Source of the DNA: Flavobacteriales bacterium
Lineage (GTDB): Bacteria; Bacteroidota; Bacteroidia; Flavobacteriales; BACL11
Direction of reading: 5' to 3'
Length of the DNA stretch: 64,000 nucleotides
Assembly: GCA_014239655.1 (NCBI GenBank)
Contig: JAAZYM010000078.1
Coordinates: 42,085-106,084, forward strand
The notes under the pieces were generated by a model. That model was not told where the DNA came from. It was given only the letters and a program-made list of their open reading frames with translations, and did no database searches. This document shows, one piece after another, positions 1 to 10,993 of this stretch. Position 1 is the stretch's first letter. Every line of letters starts with the position of its first letter. A program made the translations under genes and the position numbers.

Positions 1-73
1 TTGTTTAGAAAGATAGATTATATCACCCATAAAAATGTAAAATAAGAAATCTGGTTAAACCTTAATTAATATC

Positions 74-1144
74 CTATAGATTAATACGTGCACCTATAGC
101 ATGAGATCCTTGGAATGGATCAGTATGTCTATAAGAATAATCTAAACCAAAAGTACTTCCATTACCCATAGGTAGTTCGATAGTGAATCCAGCAGAAGGC
201 CCTCTCAATGCAGTAGTTCTAAGTTCGTCATCATTTAAACCCTCTTCATACGTATATCCAGCACGAACCATGAAATACTCTTTATATGAATATTCTGCAC
301 CTAATCTATATTGATCTTTTTGAAATGAATTAGATGTAAATGCTCCAGCACCAGTTAATCGATGTGTATTAATATTCACGTCATATGAAAGCCCTATATT
401 TAGTAATGCCGGAAGCTCAAATTCTGATGATCTTTGCTCTACTGTCATTTCATAATCTGGATTTAAGTAATTTCTAAACGATATACCATCACCCGCAAAC
501 GACATTCTAGGGCCAACATTTTTTAATGAAATCCCGAATTTCAAATTGTCTTTTGCACCTGTTACATATTGGATACCAGCGTCCAAAGCAATTCCATTTG
601 CCCCTACATTTGAAATCTGTTCAGAAATCATCTTTACTGTCATCCCTCCATAAATACTATTTGAAAATATCTTAGCATATGAAAGAGCTATATTCATATA
701 TTTTGGAGAAAATGTCCCTATACCACCATCAGGAAGATCAACTGTTGTTATCTCAATATCTCCAAAATTCATATTCATAACTGCAAAACCTAACACACCT
801 GATTCTCCCATTTTTTGAGAAAATCCAAATGTACTTATACTACTAACAGAATTATTTGCATCAAACATCTTACTTCCATACTGTAACCATGAAGTTTGAG
901 CGAATATTAATTCTGTTTTTGATGTAAATGCTAGACCAGCTACGTTAGAGTAGATTCCTTCTAATCCTCTAACTCCAGCTACATTTGCTCCGCCCCATCC
1001 AGATGTTCTTGCCCATGGATTAATCAATAATTCAGAGGCTCCAGCTTGACCTGCCCTTTGCTCATTACCAGCAAAAGTATTAATACTGTAAAAGCATAAA
1101 ATAAAAACTAAAAGCAGTCTTATTAATCTGTTAATTTCTTTCAT
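74..1144 (-). CDS. PorV/PorQ-family outer membrane beta-barrel protein
   Basis: Start reassigned to internal ATG at 1144 (MKEINRLIRLLLVFILCFYSINTFA signal peptide); AGASELLINPWARTSGWGGANVAGVRGLEGIYSNVAGLAF resembles PorV/PorQ N-termini. Confidence 0.8.
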   Translation of the reverse strand: MKEINRLIRLLLVFILCFYSINTFAGNEQRAGQAGASELLINPWARTSGWGGANVAGVRGLEGIYSNVAGLAFTSKTELIFAQTSWLQYGSKMFDANNSVSSISTFGFSQKMGESGVLGFAVMNMNFGDIEITTVDLPDGGIGTFSPKYMNIALSYAKIFSNSIYGGMTVKMISEQISNVGANGIALDAGIQYVTGAKDNLKFGISLKNVGPRMSFAGDGISFRNYLNPDYEMTVEQRSSEFELPALLNIGLSYDVNINTHRLTGAGAFTSNSFQKDQYRLGAEYSYKEYFMVRAGYTYEEGLNDDELRTTALRGPSAGFTIELPMGNGSTFGLDYSYRHTDPFQGSHAIGARINL

Positions 1145-1176
1145 ATTCTTAATATTTATTTTCTCTATTATCATAA

Positions 1177-4100
1177 TTAGAATGTATCTAAATCTATTGG
1201 CCTTAATGTTCCAAACCACTTAATCACCTTCTCTCTCTTTTCACCATCTATCTCTGTAGCAACATGTATAATATAAAGACCACTAGCAATCGGAATTCCA
1301 AAGCTATTCTTTAAATCCCAATCTATACTAGTCATAGCATCATCCTTCTTTAGCTTTCTGACCAAAGTACCATTAACGGTAAATATTGAAACTGTAGCAA
1401 TAGGAGGTAAATTTGTAATCTTAATTCTATTGTCTAACTGATTCTGTTCATACTCTGAATAACCATAGTATGGATTTGGAACAACATTAATTAATTCCAT
1501 AGCATCCTTAGCAACCTCAGAATCTCCTTTTGTAGCTACAAGATCGTTAGTGCTAAATTCATATATAGGGTTAAACGAATTCTCTGGATTATATAATATT
1601 ACACGTGCCTTACTACTTCCAGTAAATGAAACTGTTGTAGCTTGAAAAACATCTCCAGGAGAAAAAGTATTGCCATCATGTGTTATTGTCTTTCCGCCCC
1701 ATGTAGTAGCAGAATTCTCATATGCTACAACATACGTTTCTCCAATAACTAAATCGTCATTCTTAGTATAAAAATTTAATCCACTAACTGTCTCATATTG
1801 TTTATATGGCTTACTAACACGAAGCTTGACTGTTGCTTCATTAGTTAATAATGATCTTCCTGGTGCTAATAAAGGAACACCTACCCAGGATGAATTCTTA
1901 AACACCTTCCATTTACCAACTCCTGTTGCATCATCCTTTAATTGATGATAAATCCATTCACATCCATCATAATTAGGACTATTATCAACATCAGAATAAG
2001 CTCCATTAACATAATCCTCTGTTCCTTTTACCCATGATTGTCCATTTATAACATAGATAAAATGCTTCCCTCCTAAAAGATAATTTCCTCCAGAAATCTC
2101 TTGTGTTTGATTACTATAAAATGGAAATTGTTTTGTAACAATATTTGATGTTGGATTCCATTCCATATCATTACCGTTATCACTTGTTAACCATGAATCC
2201 TCGGCAAAAACAATATTTAAACGCTCTCCAGTCTCTACATCTATAGCGTATCCAGGGAACCATCCCATCCCATTTCTACCACTTCCATCTGGCGCACCAG
2301 TTTCATCAACTGATGGGCTTTCTCTTAATCCCATTTTCAGAGCACCACCAATAGCAAGATCAGGATTTTCTTGAGCTTCTACAATAACACATCTACTCCA
2401 TTTTGCTACACTATCGGTAAATACAATATTGACAGAGTTAAGATTCTCCATCCTATTCTGCGAAGTAATAGAACTATTTAGTCCAGGACCATCATTATAA
2501 TAAGAAACAAAACGATATGGAGCCCATGTTCCTCCTGTTGTTTCAAAAGTAAGATCTCCTATACCAAAAGGCACCTCTGAGAACGTCGTAGTAATTGTTT
2601 GCTCAATTACACTCTCAAAAACACTAGCTGGATCATCAGCCTGATTGTAATCACTATACAATCCATTATTATCATCAGTATATGTCCCTGATCTTATCCA
2701 ATTTAATCCCCAAAATTTTAAAAAGCCACCCTCATCATCACGATCTGGAACTCCACTTAACCATCTATCGTTAATATTTTCATATTCAATTGATGAAGAA
2801 ACTAAACCATTATTATCAATATTTGTAGGGTCAGCACCAGGATTTAATGATTGCTTAACTTTTACATTTAATCCAAGGTCTGATATATATTGTTCAGAAC
2901 CAACAGTAATTGATTGATTTGATGATCCTAAAACTGAACCATCTGAATTATTAATTAATTCCCAGCTATTATAAGAGGAGATAGCACTCCCGCTAAATTC
3001 AGGATCAAATAATTTAAATGTATAATTTCCCTGCGGAATTTTTACTGGATCAACAACAGTAATATTTATAGGGCCATTACCAGCAACATATGTAGGATTA
3101 TATACTCTATGATCATCACTATTTAAAATCTTCTTAATACTAGCCGCTGTTAATTCTAAATTATTACCTCCATTTCCAGTACCTTCAATTCTAGTAATAG
3201 AGACCCCATCTCCATATGAAGCGTTTAATGTAGTTCCGCCTTCATCAGGCTCTGTATAATGAGGTATTGCGCTATACACTTTTATATTCCTTCTACCTCC
3301 AATATAGGGTTGATTTCTCCCATCATATTCTGTGCTATTTACATCATATGGGTCAGCATTCTCTTCAGCTCTATTATAACCATAAGCTAACGACATAAAA
3401 TAATATGTTTTATGATTTACTAATCTAGTATTACCAAGTGCAAACTTATCATCTGTAACTTGGAAAGAATATTCTGTACCCTCATCTACAGAACCCAAAA
3501 CACCATCACTTAATACAGAAGAAACCTCTTCAATTGGGGTATATACTCCAAGTAATGGATCTAAATATTGATTTACTATTCCTGTTACTGTATCATTCAC
3601 ATCAGAACGAAAAACTAATCTTGCTAAATCAGGATCGTCTAAATCTGTTACAGAAACTGTGTTGTTTTTTAATTGATATACTAAATATCCCTGAAATGTA
3701 TATGCTGAATCAGTAAGTAAATTTGCAGGCTTTGTTATATAAGGATCTTTTTCTCTATAACTCTCATCTATATTATTGGAAGTTGGTCCATTAGACAATG
3801 TAAAGATAAGTTCTTTGTCCAACTCTCGGACTTCTACGTCTGGAGCATCAGGACCATTTAAAATATTAAAATTATTATCAAATAATGCCTGTGCTTCTCT
3901 GTCATAAATTTTTACTAAAGCAATGGAAGCAGTTTGCCCTCCTGATTTTGCTCTTGCCCAAACTACACCAGTTGTAATCTCATTAACCGCTCCTGGTTGT
4001 AATGTAAAAGGTCCTGCTGATTGAAGAAATCTTCTGTCTGCAGGAATATTACCAGCTGTTTGTTCAGTCCACTCAGTACCAGCAAAAGCATCATCTGATG

Positions 4101-5385
4101 TTCCTGGGAACATAAAATTACATAAATCAGTCGTTGTACCCTGACCAGAACCATGGCCATCACCACCATATGTCATAGGAACATTATCTTTCCAGATTCC
4201 TCTTAAATAGTTGTAAAAATGAGTCCCCTCTGAAGGATTACCTATTACAGTAAAGTCATTGTTATAATAAACAAACTTAGACATAATAATTTGCTCATTA
4301 AGCTCATCTATAGTTCCATCTCTATCGTTATCAATACCATCATTAGGATCTGCTAAAGGTCCTTGGAAAAAATCTACTCCAATTGCTGGGGGATTAAACC
4401 CATATCCTGCTGCTCCTTCATCCTCAGCATCCCCATTATAACAAAAACCTAAACCTAGATTAACATCACACCCTACATAATCATCCAAATAATAACCTAA
4501 ATCAGGATCTACCCATTGTCCAAAATATGTGTCATTCAGTGGTAATGTTGATCTATTAATAATTTTATAATTGTAAAAAGTCATGTCATTCACCTCATTA
4601 TCAGCAGTAAAACCAAATGCTTGAGCATGAATTTCCAAACCTAAAGGAGAAGCCTCTGTCTCACTATGAATATTTCCTTGATCATTAAAGACCCACCATA
4701 ATGTTTGATCTCCATATAATTTTGCATAATCATTTGATCCAGTAATATTATAATCTGGATAATCCCCATCATATGGATTGTAAACACCTCCATCTTGACC
4801 TGCGTCATAAAAAGGAGCTAAATTAAAATCTTGACCTAATGCAGGATTCCCATGTGCTGGCCAATTTTCAATAATATCTGGCATTACATACGTAGGGTCT
4901 AGATAGTTTGCTACATGCTCCTCAACTTCAGTTCTGGTAATTTTAAAATGTTTATCCCAAACATTACATTGCTCAGGAGATATTGTTGCAGTTGTTGTAT
5001 TTAATGGTCCCGTCCAAAAATCACTACCACCTTGTCTATATGTCATTGCTGCAACTTTTAATTGTCCTCCAGCATCTACACCTCCAATCCATAGGGCTCC
5101 GGCAAACATAGAATGCTTGTTTCCATCCTTTGGGATCTCATACCTAGCATCATCTAAATTCCACCACATATCACCTGCAGCCATGATAGTTGTTCTTACA
5201 TTATTAACATCTAAATCTGTTTTTGATATAGATGGAGAACATCCTGAAGCAATCTTTGTATAAACAACATTACCTATATTAGGATTAGGTATATTTTCTT
5301 TTGCAAAAACATTAATACATGCGAATGCTAATGTGAAAAGAATAATTCTCTTTGGGTTATTAATCATATATGCTATTTTTTTCAT
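1177..5385 (-). CDS. Large secreted surface protein with C-terminal FlgD/T9SS-like Ig domain
   Basis: 1402-aa ORF with signal peptide; C-terminal VVPNPYYGYSEYE...IKITNLPPIATVSIFTVNGTLVRKL...WDLKNSFGIPIASGLYIIHV resembles FlgD/T9SS sorting-like domains. Confidence 0.8.
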   Translation of the reverse strand: MKKIAYMINNPKRIILFTLAFACINVFAKENIPNPNIGNVVYTKIASGCSPSISKTDLDVNNVRTTIMAAGDMWWNLDDARYEIPKDGNKHSMFAGALWIGGVDAGGQLKVAAMTYRQGGSDFWTGPLNTTTATISPEQCNVWDKHFKITRTEVEEHVANYLDPTYVMPDIIENWPAHGNPALGQDFNLAPFYDAGQDGGVYNPYDGDYPDYNITGSNDYAKLYGDQTLWWVFNDQGNIHSETEASPLGLEIHAQAFGFTADNEVNDMTFYNYKIINRSTLPLNDTYFGQWVDPDLGYYLDDYVGCDVNLGLGFCYNGDAEDEGAAGYGFNPPAIGVDFFQGPLADPNDGIDNDRDGTIDELNEQIIMSKFVYYNNDFTVIGNPSEGTHFYNYLRGIWKDNVPMTYGGDGHGSGQGTTTDLCNFMFPGTSDDAFAGTEWTEQTAGNIPADRRFLQSAGPFTLQPGAVNEITTGVVWARAKSGGQTASIALVKIYDREAQALFDNNFNILNGPDAPDVEVRELDKELIFTLSNGPTSNNIDESYREKDPYITKPANLLTDSAYTFQGYLVYQLKNNTVSVTDLDDPDLARLVFRSDVNDTVTGIVNQYLDPLLGVYTPIEEVSSVLSDGVLGSVDEGTEYSFQVTDDKFALGNTRLVNHKTYYFMSLAYGYNRAEENADPYDVNSTEYDGRNQPYIGGRRNIKVYSAIPHYTEPDEGGTTLNASYGDGVSITRIEGTGNGGNNLELTAASIKKILNSDDHRVYNPTYVAGNGPINITVVDPVKIPQGNYTFKLFDPEFSGSAISSYNSWELINNSDGSVLGSSNQSITVGSEQYISDLGLNVKVKQSLNPGADPTNIDNNGLVSSSIEYENINDRWLSGVPDRDDEGGFLKFWGLNWIRSGTYTDDNNGLYSDYNQADDPASVFESVIEQTITTTFSEVPFGIGDLTFETTGGTWAPYRFVSYYNDGPGLNSSITSQNRMENLNSVNIVFTDSVAKWSRCVIVEAQENPDLAIGGALKMGLRESPSVDETGAPDGSGRNGMGWFPGYAIDVETGERLNIVFAEDSWLTSDNGNDMEWNPTSNIVTKQFPFYSNQTQEISGGNYLLGGKHFIYVINGQSWVKGTEDYVNGAYSDVDNSPNYDGCEWIYHQLKDDATGVGKWKVFKNSSWVGVPLLAPGRSLLTNEATVKLRVSKPYKQYETVSGLNFYTKNDDLVIGETYVVAYENSATTWGGKTITHDGNTFSPGDVFQATTVSFTGSSKARVILYNPENSFNPIYEFSTNDLVATKGDSEVAKDAMELINVVPNPYYGYSEYEQNQLDNRIKITNLPPIATVSIFTVNGTLVRKLKKDDAMTSIDWDLKNSFGIPIASGLYIIHVATEIDGEKREKVIKWFGTLRPIDLDTF

Positions 5386-5404
5386 ATTACTAATTTCTTC
5401 TTAT

Positions 5405-8400
5405 TTAAAATTGAAAACTTAAACCAGCTCTGATCATTCTAGGTAAGCTATAATTACTAGGATTATTTACTGCTAATGAATAAAGATATCTAAATGCGTC
5501 AGGACTATTCTGTGCATTAATAGCATTCTGAGCAGCAGAAGAAGTTAAATAACCATCATCATCTGGATTTCCAGTTGCTCTATAAACACTAATAATATTT
5601 CTTGCATCCAATAAATTCTGAATTTGAACATACACATTTACATTAGAACTTTTCTTATCAGACCATTTAATTTCAAATTCTTTATTAATCTTAGCGCTTA
5701 TTCTAAACTGCCATGGCAGACGAGATCCATTCAAACTTCCTTCTAAAGTTGATCTATCATTAATTCCAGAAGCAGCTTCTTGTGTAATATTAGATTGCTT
5801 ACTATAAGGGGTTCCAGAACCAGCTGAAAGAACCATATTAGCTCCTGCATTAGCAAAAATATTCTTACCAAACCAAACAGGACCATCATAATCTTTTCCT
5901 GAGCCATAATGATAATCAACAGAAGCAGATAATGCATGTCTTTGGTCATATGCTAATGGAATAGTTGATCTTAAATTTGGCTGACCCGTGTTAACTAAAC
6001 TCTGTCCAGATGAAGCACTAGATCCAGTTCCATCGGCAAACTGTAATGTATAATTAGCTGTCATACTAATATTATTAGTTCTTCTAAGATCAAAATTAAC
6101 AGACATTCCTTTTACAGTTCCAAAATCAATATTTCCATAAGTCAGATACTGCGCTGGATAAGCCCCTAAAACATTCACAACTTGAATCATATCTCTTAAT
6201 TCTTTATAGAATGCAGAAATTTTTAAAGCAGAACGTAATGATAATGTTTTAGCAAATCCCAACTCATAATCAACAGTCTTTTCAGATTTAAGATCAGGAT
6301 TATTTAATAACGCACCAACTCTATCAGCCATAAATAAATAATCCACAGGCTCTAATCGATTTGATTGTGGCGGACGTTGTGTTAGAACATCATAATGAGC
6401 AAAAAATTGAGCCTCATCAGAAATTGGAAAAGAGAAAGCTATTCTTGGCATAAAGACTGTCTCTGGCGTATAATCTTCAAATGCATTATCAACATTAACC
6501 TCTCCTTTTAATGCTGCCACTGGATCTTGAAGATACGGTTGTATCTGCCCTCCTGCAGCCTCTGCTAATAAATTAGGATCAGAAATTTGCAATCCTTCTG
6601 CATTATACCAAGTCTCATTATCTCTATAACCAACTATTGTTGAAGGATTAGATACATCATCTACATAGACAACATAATCATCACCAATAGTTGTAGGATG
6701 ACCATTTGGCGCTAAATCCTCCCAGAATAAATCTTGACTCATAAAACCAGTGATTGGATCGATGATCGCCGCTCCTGCTGTATAGGATTGGTGTAATAGA
6801 TACTTATCAGATAAAACTTTTTGGTTTGCATCATATCTGTCAATTCTTAACCCAATATTGAAAATTAGATCTTCAATAGCAAATTTATCTTGAATATAAC
6901 CAGCCGTATAGATAGGCTGAAAAGATGCAATCTCTCTAGTATAATTTCCATTTTCATCTTGTTTTTCAAAGAACTCTTTTAACGTTGGATTAGTAGTTAA
7001 TTTATTACCATAGATATCATATCCAAAATAATACGCTAAACTTGAACCACTATTAAGAAGCTCATCTTGACTAAACATTCCAACATCAAATTGATTAGGT
7101 AATAAGGAATCAATATCAATAAATAAAGTTGAGGTAGCCTCTAAACCTAATGATGCTCTTAAACTTCTATCAAACCATGATTGCTCAGTACCAACATATA
7201 ATCTATCATAGTTGACGGTATCTTGGTAAACACCATTCATGTCATATACAGGATTTGGCTCAGCTAGATTACGCTGTAAAATATGCTTATTCGTTTGTTG
7301 CCTCATAAGACCCCACATTCCCATTGGGCCAATACCCCAATATGAATCATCTCTCTGTTCAAATTCAAAACCAAATGAGAATTCATGATCTTTAATATCT
7401 GCAGAACCAGAAGCTTTGAAAGTATATTGTGTGTTCTCTTGCTTAGCAGCCCCATTATACATACTACCATGATTACCATATAATGAATAAACTGAAGCTG
7501 GTAAGTCTCCATTTCTTAACCCCTGTCCTCTTAAATCAGCAGCTGTTCTAATAACACCATCATTCTCTGTCCCAACATATGAAGCAAGACCATAATCGCT
7601 AAACATCCGATAATATGCATTTGTATAGTTAGCTAAATCAATATTTGTATACTCATTCTCATTGAATCTATATAGCGTGTCTCCCCAACCAGAATGAATC
7701 TGACCTGTATATATTATTCCAGTAGAGGAATCAATAGCAGAACCTCCATTATAAATATTCTTATTAAAAGTATGAAACTCTCCTACATATCCATATTTAA
7801 ACAAGTCAAACTGATGATCCGCATCAACATAAGTATACTTGTTATTTGTATAGTCTCCCTGGATAGTAAAGAATGCATTCTTAATTGTTGCCGAACTATT
7901 CTCTTCATTAGACTCCTCGGAACCAAACTTCTGAGTTAATTTTCCAAAAAGACGATATGTTGTTTGAGATGACTCTCTATTATTCGCAGAAGAAAACATT
8001 GAACGCCATCCAGAAAAATCTCTACTTGTTCTACTATAAAAAACCCCTCCCAATGAAAGAAATGTAGTATTTGTAGGTTTAAAGTCTAATTTTCCAGAAA
8101 CATTAAATCTCTGTTCATTAGAATTAAGTTTTGCCTGAACATTTTCAAAATTCTCTTCAGTTAAAAAATCAGATTCGCTTAGAAAACCTGCAGCTGCGTT
8201 AGGTGCAATCCGAAATGGATTTTCTTGAAGACCCTTAAGTACATCATCTTTCACTTTCCATCTTCCTATAGCTGATGGATCTGTATCGTCTACATTTCTA
8301 TATTCTCCAGAAAGAAAATACCCAAGTATAGAGCTCCCTTTAGTTCCATCAGAATTTCTTTTCTTTAAGATAGGGCCGGACAAACCAAATCCTAGTAAAT

Positions 8401-9136
8401 TATAATTATACTTATCAAATAATGAAGAAGACTCTAACTCAATACCACCAAAAAACTTATTTGATGGGCCTTTAGTAGTTACAGCAATAATACCTCCAGT
8501 TGCATCACCATATTGAGCAGGAAGTCCTCCAGTAACAACAGTAATCTGTTCTATACCAGAAGTTGGCACACCAAGTGCACCCCTTACTTTAATTCCATCT
8601 ACATAATAAGCAGTTGCATTTTCTCTTGAACCACGCATATTTACCGCATCACCTTCATCTTTTTGATAGATCCCAGCTGTTGTAGAAGCCACAGAAGCTA
8701 CACTTCTAGTTGGTAAAGCAACAATCTCTTCAGCTGTTTTAGTTTCACCAGATAAATTATCTTGATCTAATAACGGTTTTTTATATTCTATAATCTTAAT
8801 CTCTCCTAGAGCAACCCCTTCTTGTAATTGAACATCTTGAAATGTTATCTTATTTGCTGAGATAATAACTCCCGTAATCTCAACCGTCTGATACCCAACA
8901 AATGTCGCTTTTACTGAATAGTTTCCTGGCTCAATTGGTTTGATTGTATATTTTCCGTCAAAATCAGTTGTTGTTCCTGCATACTGATCACCACCTTTCT
9001 CAATAACAACATTAGCAAAAGGAATTGGTTCTCCTGTCATTACATCATTTACAATCCCCTTAAGTGTCCCTGTTTGTGCAAAAGCGAAAGAAGCAAAAAA
9101 GACTAATGCAACTATTGAATAAATTTTTCTCAACAT
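5405..9136 (-). CDS. TonB-dependent receptor with N-terminal carboxypeptidase-regulatory-like domain (SusC-like)
   Basis: GTLKGIVNDVMTGEPIPFANVVIEKGG...TTTDFDGKYTIKPIEPGNYSVKATFVGYQ then plug motif VDGIKVRGALGVPTSGIEQITVVTGGLPAQYGDATGGIIAVTTK. Confidence 0.93.
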   Translation of the reverse strand: MLRKIYSIVALVFFASFAFAQTGTLKGIVNDVMTGEPIPFANVVIEKGGDQYAGTTTDFDGKYTIKPIEPGNYSVKATFVGYQTVEITGVIISANKITFQDVQLQEGVALGEIKIIEYKKPLLDQDNLSGETKTAEEIVALPTRSVASVASTTAGIYQKDEGDAVNMRGSRENATAYYVDGIKVRGALGVPTSGIEQITVVTGGLPAQYGDATGGIIAVTTKGPSNKFFGGIELESSSLFDKYNYNLLGFGLSGPILKKRNSDGTKGSSILGYFLSGEYRNVDDTDPSAIGRWKVKDDVLKGLQENPFRIAPNAAAGFLSESDFLTEENFENVQAKLNSNEQRFNVSGKLDFKPTNTTFLSLGGVFYSRTSRDFSGWRSMFSSANNRESSQTTYRLFGKLTQKFGSEESNEENSSATIKNAFFTIQGDYTNNKYTYVDADHQFDLFKYGYVGEFHTFNKNIYNGGSAIDSSTGIIYTGQIHSGWGDTLYRFNENEYTNIDLANYTNAYYRMFSDYGLASYVGTENDGVIRTAADLRGQGLRNGDLPASVYSLYGNHGSMYNGAAKQENTQYTFKASGSADIKDHEFSFGFEFEQRDDSYWGIGPMGMWGLMRQQTNKHILQRNLAEPNPVYDMNGVYQDTVNYDRLYVGTEQSWFDRSLRASLGLEATSTLFIDIDSLLPNQFDVGMFSQDELLNSGSSLAYYFGYDIYGNKLTTNPTLKEFFEKQDENGNYTREIASFQPIYTAGYIQDKFAIEDLIFNIGLRIDRYDANQKVLSDKYLLHQSYTAGAAIIDPITGFMSQDLFWEDLAPNGHPTTIGDDYVVYVDDVSNPSTIVGYRDNETWYNAEGLQISDPNLLAEAAGGQIQPYLQDPVAALKGEVNVDNAFEDYTPETVFMPRIAFSFPISDEAQFFAHYDVLTQRPPQSNRLEPVDYLFMADRVGALLNNPDLKSEKTVDYELGFAKTLSLRSALKISAFYKELRDMIQVVNVLGAYPAQYLTYGNIDFGTVKGMSVNFDLRRTNNISMTANYTLQFADGTGSSASSGQSLVNTGQPNLRSTIPLAYDQRHALSASVDYHYGSGKDYDGPVWFGKNIFANAGANMVLSAGSGTPYSKQSNITQEAASGINDRSTLEGSLNGSRLPWQFRISAKINKEFEIKWSDKKSSNVNVYVQIQNLLDARNIISVYRATGNPDDDGYLTSSAAQNAINAQNSPDAFRYLYSLAVNNPSNYSLPRMIRAGLSFQF

Positions 9137-9239
9137 AGTATAATGTTTCGTTTAAGTATAATTTTAAAGTTCGTAAAGATATTAAAAAACATTAAAGATT
9201 TATTAAAAAAAACCATTTCTTTTTCTTAAAATTGCACTC

Positions 9240-9653
9240 ATGAAAACCACAAAATTATTATGTTATTTTATGCTCATTCTAATGTCCTGTAGCGATAGTA
9301 ATGATTACATTAGAAATGTATATGTAAATATTGATATTGATCTTAGTTTACCTCAATATAGTGAAATTAATACCATTGGAAATAGTATGTTTATTGAAGG
9401 AGGAAATAAGGGTATAATAATCTATCATTATTCAAACTATGAATACAAAATATATGATAGAAATTGCAGTTATGAACCTTCTCTAAACTGCTCCTATATA
9501 GATTCAATTAATTCAAGTATTGCTCTTTGCAACTGTTGCTCCTCAGCCTTTTTACTTGATCAAGAAGGTAGTGCTGCTAATAGCCCCGCATTATTACCTT
9601 TAAAGCAATACAATTCCAGTCTCAACAACACTTTACTGCATATCTTTAATTAA
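9240..9653 (+). CDS. Small lipoprotein with Rieske-like fold (atypical ligand residues)
   Basis: Lipobox-like LILMSC; C-terminal DRNCSYEP...[30 protein letters not shown] aligns by eye with the Rieske CxH / CxxHG...F pattern. Confidence 0.6.
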   Translation: MKTTKLLCYFMLILMSCSDSNDYIRNVYVNIDIDLSLPQYSEINTIGNSMFIEGGNKGIIIYHYSNYEYKIYDRNCSYEPSLNCSYIDSINSSIALCNCCSSAFLLDQEGSAANSPALLPLKQYNSSLNNTLLHIFN

Positions 9654-10942
9654 TACCTATAGTAATCTGGCTTATAAGGACCTTCAATTTTAACGCCAAT
9701 ATAATCAGCCTGATCTTGACGTAACTCTTCTAACTCAACCCCAATCTTTGACAAATGTAATCTAGCCACCTTTTCATCAAGATGTTTTGGAAGCATATAA
9801 ACCTTATTTTCATAATTATCAGAGTTTTCCCAAAGTTCTAATTGAGCTAACACCTGATTAGTAAATGAATTTGACATTACAAATGAAGGATGGCCAGTTG
9901 CACAACCAAGGTTTACTAATCTTCCCTCAGCAAGTAGAATAATATCTTTCTTATTAATAGTATACATATCAACTTGAGGCTTAATAGTATTTTTAGTGTG
10001 GCCCCAATTATCATTAAGCCAAGCAACATCGATTTCATTATCAAAATGACCAATATTACATACGATAACTTTATCTTTCATAGCTTCGAAATGATGTCCC
10101 TGGATAATATCTTTATTTCCAGTAGTTGTAACAACAATATCAGCATCACCAACTACAGTACCCATTCTTTTTACAGCAAAACCATCCATAGCAGCTTGCA
10201 GTGCACAAATAGGGTCTATTTCTGTCACTATCACTCTTGCTCCAGCTCCTTTTAAAGATGCTGCAGATCCTTTTCCAACATCCCCATATCCAGCAACTAC
10301 AGCAACTTTTCCAGCCATCATAATATCCGTAGCCCTTCTAATTGCATCTACTAACGACTCCTTACAGCCATACTTATTATCAAACTTAGATTTTGTAACC
10401 GAATCATTAATATTAATTGCAGGAAGCAATAAAGTTCCTTTCTCTACTCTTTCATACAATCTATGAACTCCTGTAGTTGTTTCTTCAGATAATCCTTTTA
10501 TTTCCTCGCATAATTGCGGAAATCTATCTAGAACCATATTAGTAAGATCACCTCCATCATCAAGAATCATGTTTAATGGCTTAGAATCATTAAATGCATG
10601 TAACGTTTGTTCTATACACCAATCAAATTCATCTTCATTCATTCCCTTCCAAGCAAATACAGGCACCCCAGTAGCAGCAATAGCTGCAGCAGCTTGATCT
10701 TGTGTTGAAAAAATATTACAAGAAGACCAGCTTACCTCAGCCCCAAGATGAACTAATGTTTCAATTAATACTGCCGTCTGTATTGTCATATGAAGACAAC
10801 CTGCTATTCGTGCTCCTTTTAAAGGCTTACTATCTCCATACTCCTCTCTAATGGACATTAAACCAGGCATTTCAGCCTCAGCTAAAACAATCTCTTTTCT
10901 ACCCCATTCTGCTAAACTTATATCCTTAACTTTATAATTCAT
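9650..10942 (-). CDS. ahcY: Adenosylhomocysteinase
   Basis: SAHase motifs: [54 protein letters not shown]-terminal YKPDYYRY. Confidence 0.97.
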   Translation of the reverse strand: MNYKVKDISLAEWGRKEIVLAEAEMPGLMSIREEYGDSKPLKGARIAGCLHMTIQTAVLIETLVHLGAEVSWSSCNIFSTQDQAAAAIAATGVPVFAWKGMNEDEFDWCIEQTLHAFNDSKPLNMILDDGGDLTNMVLDRFPQLCEEIKGLSEETTTGVHRLYERVEKGTLLLPAININDSVTKSKFDNKYGCKESLVDAIRRATDIMMAGKVAVVAGYGDVGKGSAASLKGAGARVIVTEIDPICALQAAMDGFAVKRMGTVVGDADIVVTTTGNKDIIQGHHFEAMKDKVIVCNIGHFDNEIDVAWLNDNWGHTKNTIKPQVDMYTINKKDIILLAEGRLVNLGCATGHPSFVMSNSFTNQVLAQLELWENSDNYENKVYMLPKHLDEKVARLHLSKIGVELEELRQDQADYIGVKIEGPYKPDYYRY

Positions 10943-10963
10943 TAATTCTAATTTTTAGAAATG

Positions 10964-10971
10964 CAAATATA
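10964..10971 (-). promoter_or_regulatory. Putative Bacteroidota -7 box (TATATTTG) for ahcY
   Basis: Plus strand CAAATATA at 10964-10971, 21 nt upstream of the ahcY ATG. Confidence 0.55.
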
Positions 10972-10981
10972 CTAATATTAT

Positions 10982-10989
10982 TATATTTG
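10982..10989 (+). promoter_or_regulatory. Putative Bacteroidota -7 box (TATATTTG) for the PPTase gene
   Basis: TATATTTG at 10982-10989, 4 nt before the ATG at 10994. Confidence 0.55.
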
Positions 10990-10993
10990 CCAC

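Noticed and set aside
3534-4169. Small ORFs inside the 1402-aa gene (60 and 68 aa)
   Set aside because: Nested in a long well-supported coding frame; no signal peptide or family motif.
7303-7939. Antisense and same-strand nested ORFs inside the TonB receptor gene
   Set aside because: Low-complexity I/L/S/N translations typical of alternate frames in AT-rich coding sequence.
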